Positions 60,998 through 64,000 of a stretch of 64,000 nucleotides of DNA are shown here, piece after piece. The stretch spans positions 1 through 64,000 of the forward strand of contig NZ_RQIT01000019.1 of assembly GCF_003837805.1 (NCBI RefSeq), read 5' to 3'. The notes beneath the pieces were generated by a model that saw nothing but the letters and a program-made list of their open reading frames with translations, was not told the DNA's origin and searched no databases. The DNA is from Bradyrhizobium sp. RP6 (GTDB taxonomy: Bacteria; Pseudomonadota; Alphaproteobacteria; Rhizobiales; Xanthobacteraceae). The translations under genes and the position numbers were made by a program. Numbering within the stretch: position 1 is the first letter of the stretch; every line of letters begins with the position of its first letter.

Positions 60998-63847
60998 TTA
61001 GTTCAGCGCGTCGTTGAGCGCCGCATTGAGCGCCGCGAGGCCTTTCTTGAGCCCGCCCTTCAGGTGCACGCGCAGCGCACGCCGGCCGCGCTCGGTGAGC
61101 ACGTCGAAATCGCCGCGCGCCTGCGCCGTCTTGATGACACCAAAGCTGGCCTTCTGACCCGGCACCGGCAGATCCTTGGCATCGTCCGCCGTGATCTGGA
61201 GGAACACGCCGCTGTCGGGACCACCCTTGTAGGCCTGCCCGGTGGAGTGCAGGAAGCGCGGCCCGAACTCGGCGCAGGTCGCGACCTGCCGCTTCTCGCG
61301 CACCTCCAACCGCATGGCCTGGAGCGCGTCGATCGTCGCCTTGTCGCGCGCGATGTAGCCGAGCAGGGCGACATAGTCGCCGTGGTTCGAGCGGGAGAGA
61401 TGCGCCTTCAGCCAGGAGGTGAGATCGCCATTGGCGCCGGCCGCGCGCAGCGCCGTGGCGTTGGCCTCGTCGGTGTAGAGGTCTGCCTCGTCCGTGCTGA
61501 CCACCGGCTGCTCTTCCGGCAGCGCACCGGTCTTCTCGAACGCAGCAGTGAGCTCGCGGGTCTTGATCTTGGCCGCTTCCACGTCCGGCTGGTCGAACGG
61601 GTTGATGCCGAGGATCGCGCCTGCAACCGCCGTCGCCATCTCGAAGCGGAAGAACTCCTGGCCGAGATGGTCGATCGACTTCATGACGATGCGCACCACG
61701 GGATGACCAGCCGCCTCGATCGCGGCAAGCTTGGAATCATGGGCGGCGTCCGCTTCGCCGTCGACACGGATGTCGATGAAGAACCGGTCGTTGCCATAGA
61801 CGCCGGGCTCGCCGAGCGGCTCACCCTCGATCGGGATCAGGCCCTTGCCCTCCTTGCCGGTGGACTCCGCGATGAGCTGCTCGGCCCAGGCGCCGAAATC
61901 GGCGATCTTCTTCGAGGCCAGGATCGTCACCTTGTCGCGGCCCTCGAGGCCTGCGAGGCCCATGGCGAGGCCGAGCTGCACCCCCGGGTTCTCGGCTGGC
62001 GGCACGTCCGGGCCGCAGGAGCGGGCCATCGCAAGCGCATGCTTGATGAAGGTCTTGACATCGACGCCCGCGGTCGCCGCCGGCACCAGGCCGAAGGGCG
62101 AGAGCACCGAATAGCGGCCGCCGATCGAGGGCTCGCCGTGGAAGATGCGCGCATAGCTCAGCTTCTTCGCCGCCTTCTCCAGCGACGAGCCGGGATCGGT
62201 CACGGCGATGAAGCGATGGCCGGTCTTCACCTTCGGCCCGACCGCCTGCGCGACGCGCGCGTGGAAATAGTCCTTCATCGCATTCGGCTCGGTGGTGCCG
62301 CCGGATTTGCTGGAGACGATGAACACGGTGTTGGCGATGTCGATCCTCGCCTCCATCGCCCGCACCTGCGCGGGGTCGGTGGAGTCAAGCACATGCAGTT
62401 TCGGGAAGCCGGGCTTCTTGCCGAAGGTCTCGGCCAGCACCTCGGGCCCGAGACTCGATCCGCCCATGCCGAGCACCACGGCATCGGAGAATTTCTGACC
62501 CTTCACGCGGCCTGCATAGTCCACGTAATCGGCAATGTCGGCCTTGGCCGCGCTGTCGAGCCAGCCCAGCCATTTGTCCTCGTCTGCGCCGGTCCAGACC
62601 GACTTGTCACGCTGCCATAGTCTGCGGATCTTGGCCGAGGCGCGCCAGTTCTCGGTGCTCTCAGCCAGGGCCTTGCCGAGCCCGTCGCCGAGCGAGAGCT
62701 CCTGGCGGTCGAGTGCGGGCCCGAGCACGACCGCGCGCTTGTGGGCGACGGCGCCGTAGAGCTTGTCGGCGGCATCCGCGAACAGCTTGACGCCGTCCTT
62801 GACCAGCTCCTCGGTGATCGCCTCGAGCGAGATGCCGGAGCGCTCCAGCTCCTCCAGCACGCGCGTTGCGTCGTCGATGTTCTCTTCCAGGCTGTCGCGC
62901 GGCTTGCCATGGTCGCGGAACGCATCAAGCGTCGCCGGTGGCACCGTGTTGATGGTGTTGGGGCCGATCAGCTCCTCGACATAGAGGACGTCGCTGTAGT
63001 CCTTGTTCTTGGTGCCGGTCGAGGCCCACAGCATGCGCTGCGGCTTGGCGCCCTTGGCGGCGAGCTTCTCCCAGCGCGGCCCCGAGAACAGGCGCTTGTA
63101 GTCCTGATAAGCGAGCTTGGCATTGGCGATCGCGACCTTGCCCTTGAGCGCGGCGAGCCGTTCCTTCTCGGATGGATCGTTGGCGCGCGCGATCTTCTCG
63201 TCGAGCTGCTTGTCGACAACCGAGTCGATGCGGCTGACGAAGAAGCTTGCCACGCTCGCGACATGCGAGGGGTCACCGCCGCCCGCGACGTATTTTTCGA
63301 GACCGGCGATGTAGGCTTCAGCCACCTCGAGGTACACCGCCTTGGAGAACAGCAGCGTGATGTTGATGCTGATGCCGTCGCCGATCAGCTGCTCGATCGC
63401 CGGGAGGCCCTCCGGCGTTGCCGGCACCTTCACCATCAGGTTCTTGCGACCAACGTCCTTCCAGAGCCGCCGCGCTTCAGTGACCGTGCCGGCGGTGTCC
63501 ATCGCGAGATAGGGCGAGACCTCCAGGCTGACATAGCCGTCGCCGCCCTCGAGGCGGTCATAGACGGGGCGGAGCACATCGGCGGCGTTCTGGATGTCTT
63601 CGACCGCGACCGCCTCGAACAGGTCGGCCACGCTCCGGTCGCCGCGCTTCAGCGCCTTGCCGATCGGAGCATCGTATTCGTCGGAGCTGCCGATCGCCTT
63701 CTCGAAAATCGACGGATTGGAGGTGACACCCTTGACGCCGTCGGTGTCGATCAGCCGCTTCAGGTCGCCCTTGGCGATGAAGCCACGGGCCAGGAAGTCC
63801 AGCCAGACCGCTTGTCCGTGCTTTTCCAGTTCTTTGACGGGATTCAT
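60998..63847 (-). CDS. tal-pgi: Bifunctional transaldolase/glucose-6-phosphate isomerase
   Basis: This is a fused enzyme of 949 aa. The transaldolase domain (about 1-360) has VKGVTSNPSIFEKA and the Schiff-base K140 in LMVKVPATPEG. The phosphoglucose isomerase domain (about 400-940) has the sugar-isomerase signature VSSKSGGTTEPNAM and a C-terminal region with Lys/His-rich loops. Fusion links the non-oxidative pentose-phosphate branch to glucose-6-phosphate, the substrate of zwf in the same operon. It is the first gene of the six-gene operon; GGAG lies 14 bases before the ATG. Confidence 0.95.
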   Translation of the reverse strand: MNPVKELEKHGQAVWLDFLARGFIAKGDLKRLIDTDGVKGVTSNPSIFEKAIGSSDEYDAPIGKALKRGDRSVADLFEAVAVEDIQNAADVLRPVYDRLEGGDGYVSLEVSPYLAMDTAGTVTEARRLWKDVGRKNLMVKVPATPEGLPAIEQLIGDGISINITLLFSKAVYLEVAEAYIAGLEKYVAGGGDPSHVASVASFFVSRIDSVVDKQLDEKIARANDPSEKERLAALKGKVAIANAKLAYQDYKRLFSGPRWEKLAAKGAKPQRMLWASTGTKNKDYSDVLYVEELIGPNTINTVPPATLDAFRDHGKPRDSLEENIDDATRVLEELERSGISLEAITEELVKDGVKLFADAADKLYGAVAHKRAVVLGPALDRQELSLGDGLGKALAESTENWRASAKIRRLWQRDKSVWTGADEDKWLGWLDSAAKADIADYVDYAGRVKGQKFSDAVVLGMGGSSLGPEVLAETFGKKPGFPKLHVLDSTDPAQVRAMEARIDIANTVFIVSSKSGGTTEPNAMKDYFHARVAQAVGPKVKTGHRFIAVTDPGSSLEKAAKKLSYARIFHGEPSIGGRYSVLSPFGLVPAATAGVDVKTFIKHALAMARSCGPDVPPAENPGVQLGLAMGLAGLEGRDKVTILASKKIADFGAWAEQLIAESTGKEGKGLIPIEGEPLGEPGVYGNDRFFIDIRVDGEADAAHDSKLAAIEAAGHPVVRIVMKSIDHLGQEFFRFEMATAVAGAILGINPFDQPDVEAAKIKTRELTAAFEKTGALPEEQPVVSTDEADLYTDEANATALRAAGANGDLTSWLKAHLSRSNHGDYVALLGYIARDKATIDALQAMRLEVREKRQVATCAEFGPRFLHSTGQAYKGGPDSGVFLQITADDAKDLPVPGQKASFGVIKTAQARGDFDVLTERGRRALRVHLKGGLKKGLAALNAALNDALN

Positions 63848-64000
63848 GATGCCTATTTATCTCCAAGCCTGCGGACGAGGGGTTTCCGCGCCGGTCCTGA
63901 CGCGCTATCCTGTAGCTTACATGCTCCCGGGAGGGAACCAATCAAGGGTATGAGGGTCATACTCTCCGGTGTAACTCCGTCGCGATCATGGCGATCCAGG
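63848..64000. other. Upstream region of the pentose-phosphate operon
   Basis: These 153 bp hold the presumed promoter of the minus-strand operon that starts with tal-pgi. A GTATGA-GG-GTCATAC inverted repeat of six base pairs (about 63949-63962) lies about 105 bases upstream of the ATG, and GGAACC lies at 63935 on the plus strand with no clear partner box. No gene is seen. Confidence 0.4.

Noticed and set aside
63935..63960. Plus-strand GGAACC as an EcfG promoter at the window end
   Set aside because: At the required spacing the sequence is GTC, not GTT, and no plus-strand gene follows within the window.

Overview
The window is GC-rich alphaproteobacterial chromosome, most likely from Bradyrhizobium or a close relative. 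That assignment is inference. It rests on the codon use, a ROSE-type RNA thermometer in front of a class A small heat-shock gene, several families of short palindromic repeats at gene ends, GGAAC-type (EcfG-like) promoters, and the gene content. No rRNA, tRNA, CRISPR array, transposase or phage gene was seen. Gene density is high and most genes lie in tight operons with ATGA or TGATG overlaps.

Layout. 0.2-1.8 kb: two permeases of a polyamine-type ABC importer whose other subunits lie outside. 2.0-2.8 kb: a small metallophosphoesterase. 3.0-7.6 kb (+): a catabolic operon with a ThDP enzyme, a DadA-like flavoprotein, an Asp/Glu-racemase-family protein and an SDR. Facing it (7.6-11.3 kb, -) are an IclR regulator, an FAD oxidoreductase and a LivK-like binding protein, with a perfect operator-like palindrome upstream. 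11.6-13.2 kb: an exported heparanase-like glycosidase (GH79). 13.4-16.2 kb: a proteostasis cluster (ROSE element, two Hsp20s, a small conserved protein, a 38-aa membrane peptide, an HtrA protease). 17.5-23.8 kb: acyl-CoA metabolism (CitE-like lyase, MaoC, acyl-CoA dehydrogenase, acyl-CoA ligase, crotonase, LmrA/YxaF-type TetR) with upp in between. 25.1-33.5 kb: the complete kdpFABCDE potassium system with two extra micro-ORFs and a palindromic repeat between kdpB and kdpC. 33.7-37.3 kb: divergent ku and ligD (non-homologous end joining) sharing one symmetric EcfG-like promoter region. 37.4-38.1 kb: a DUF3309 mini-protein and a PHA-system protein.

38.1-56.1 kb is an alpha-glucan/trehalose island. 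Six genes run on the minus strand in the order glgE-like, treS-maltokinase, glgB, glgX, treZ, treY. The divergent plus strand carries malQ and a GH15 enzyme. Together they encode debranching, branching, disproportionation, TreYZ trehalose formation from glucan, and TreS/maltokinase interconversion of trehalose, maltose and maltose-1-phosphate. The GlgE-like protein at the head keeps the family fold motifs but appears to have lost the conserved Arg, the acid/base Glu and a phosphate-site Lys motif. The other six GH13/GH77 enzymes here keep their catalytic triads. This is the most unusual observation in the window.

56.3-63.8 kb (-) is an oxidative pentose-phosphate operon in the order tal-pgi fusion, gnd, zwf, pgl, gntK, HAD phosphatase. 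It would feed glucose released by the neighbouring glucan enzymes into 6-phosphogluconate metabolism. Many of these loci are of the kind used in stress survival: trehalose, NHEJ, heat shock, K+ uptake and PHA.
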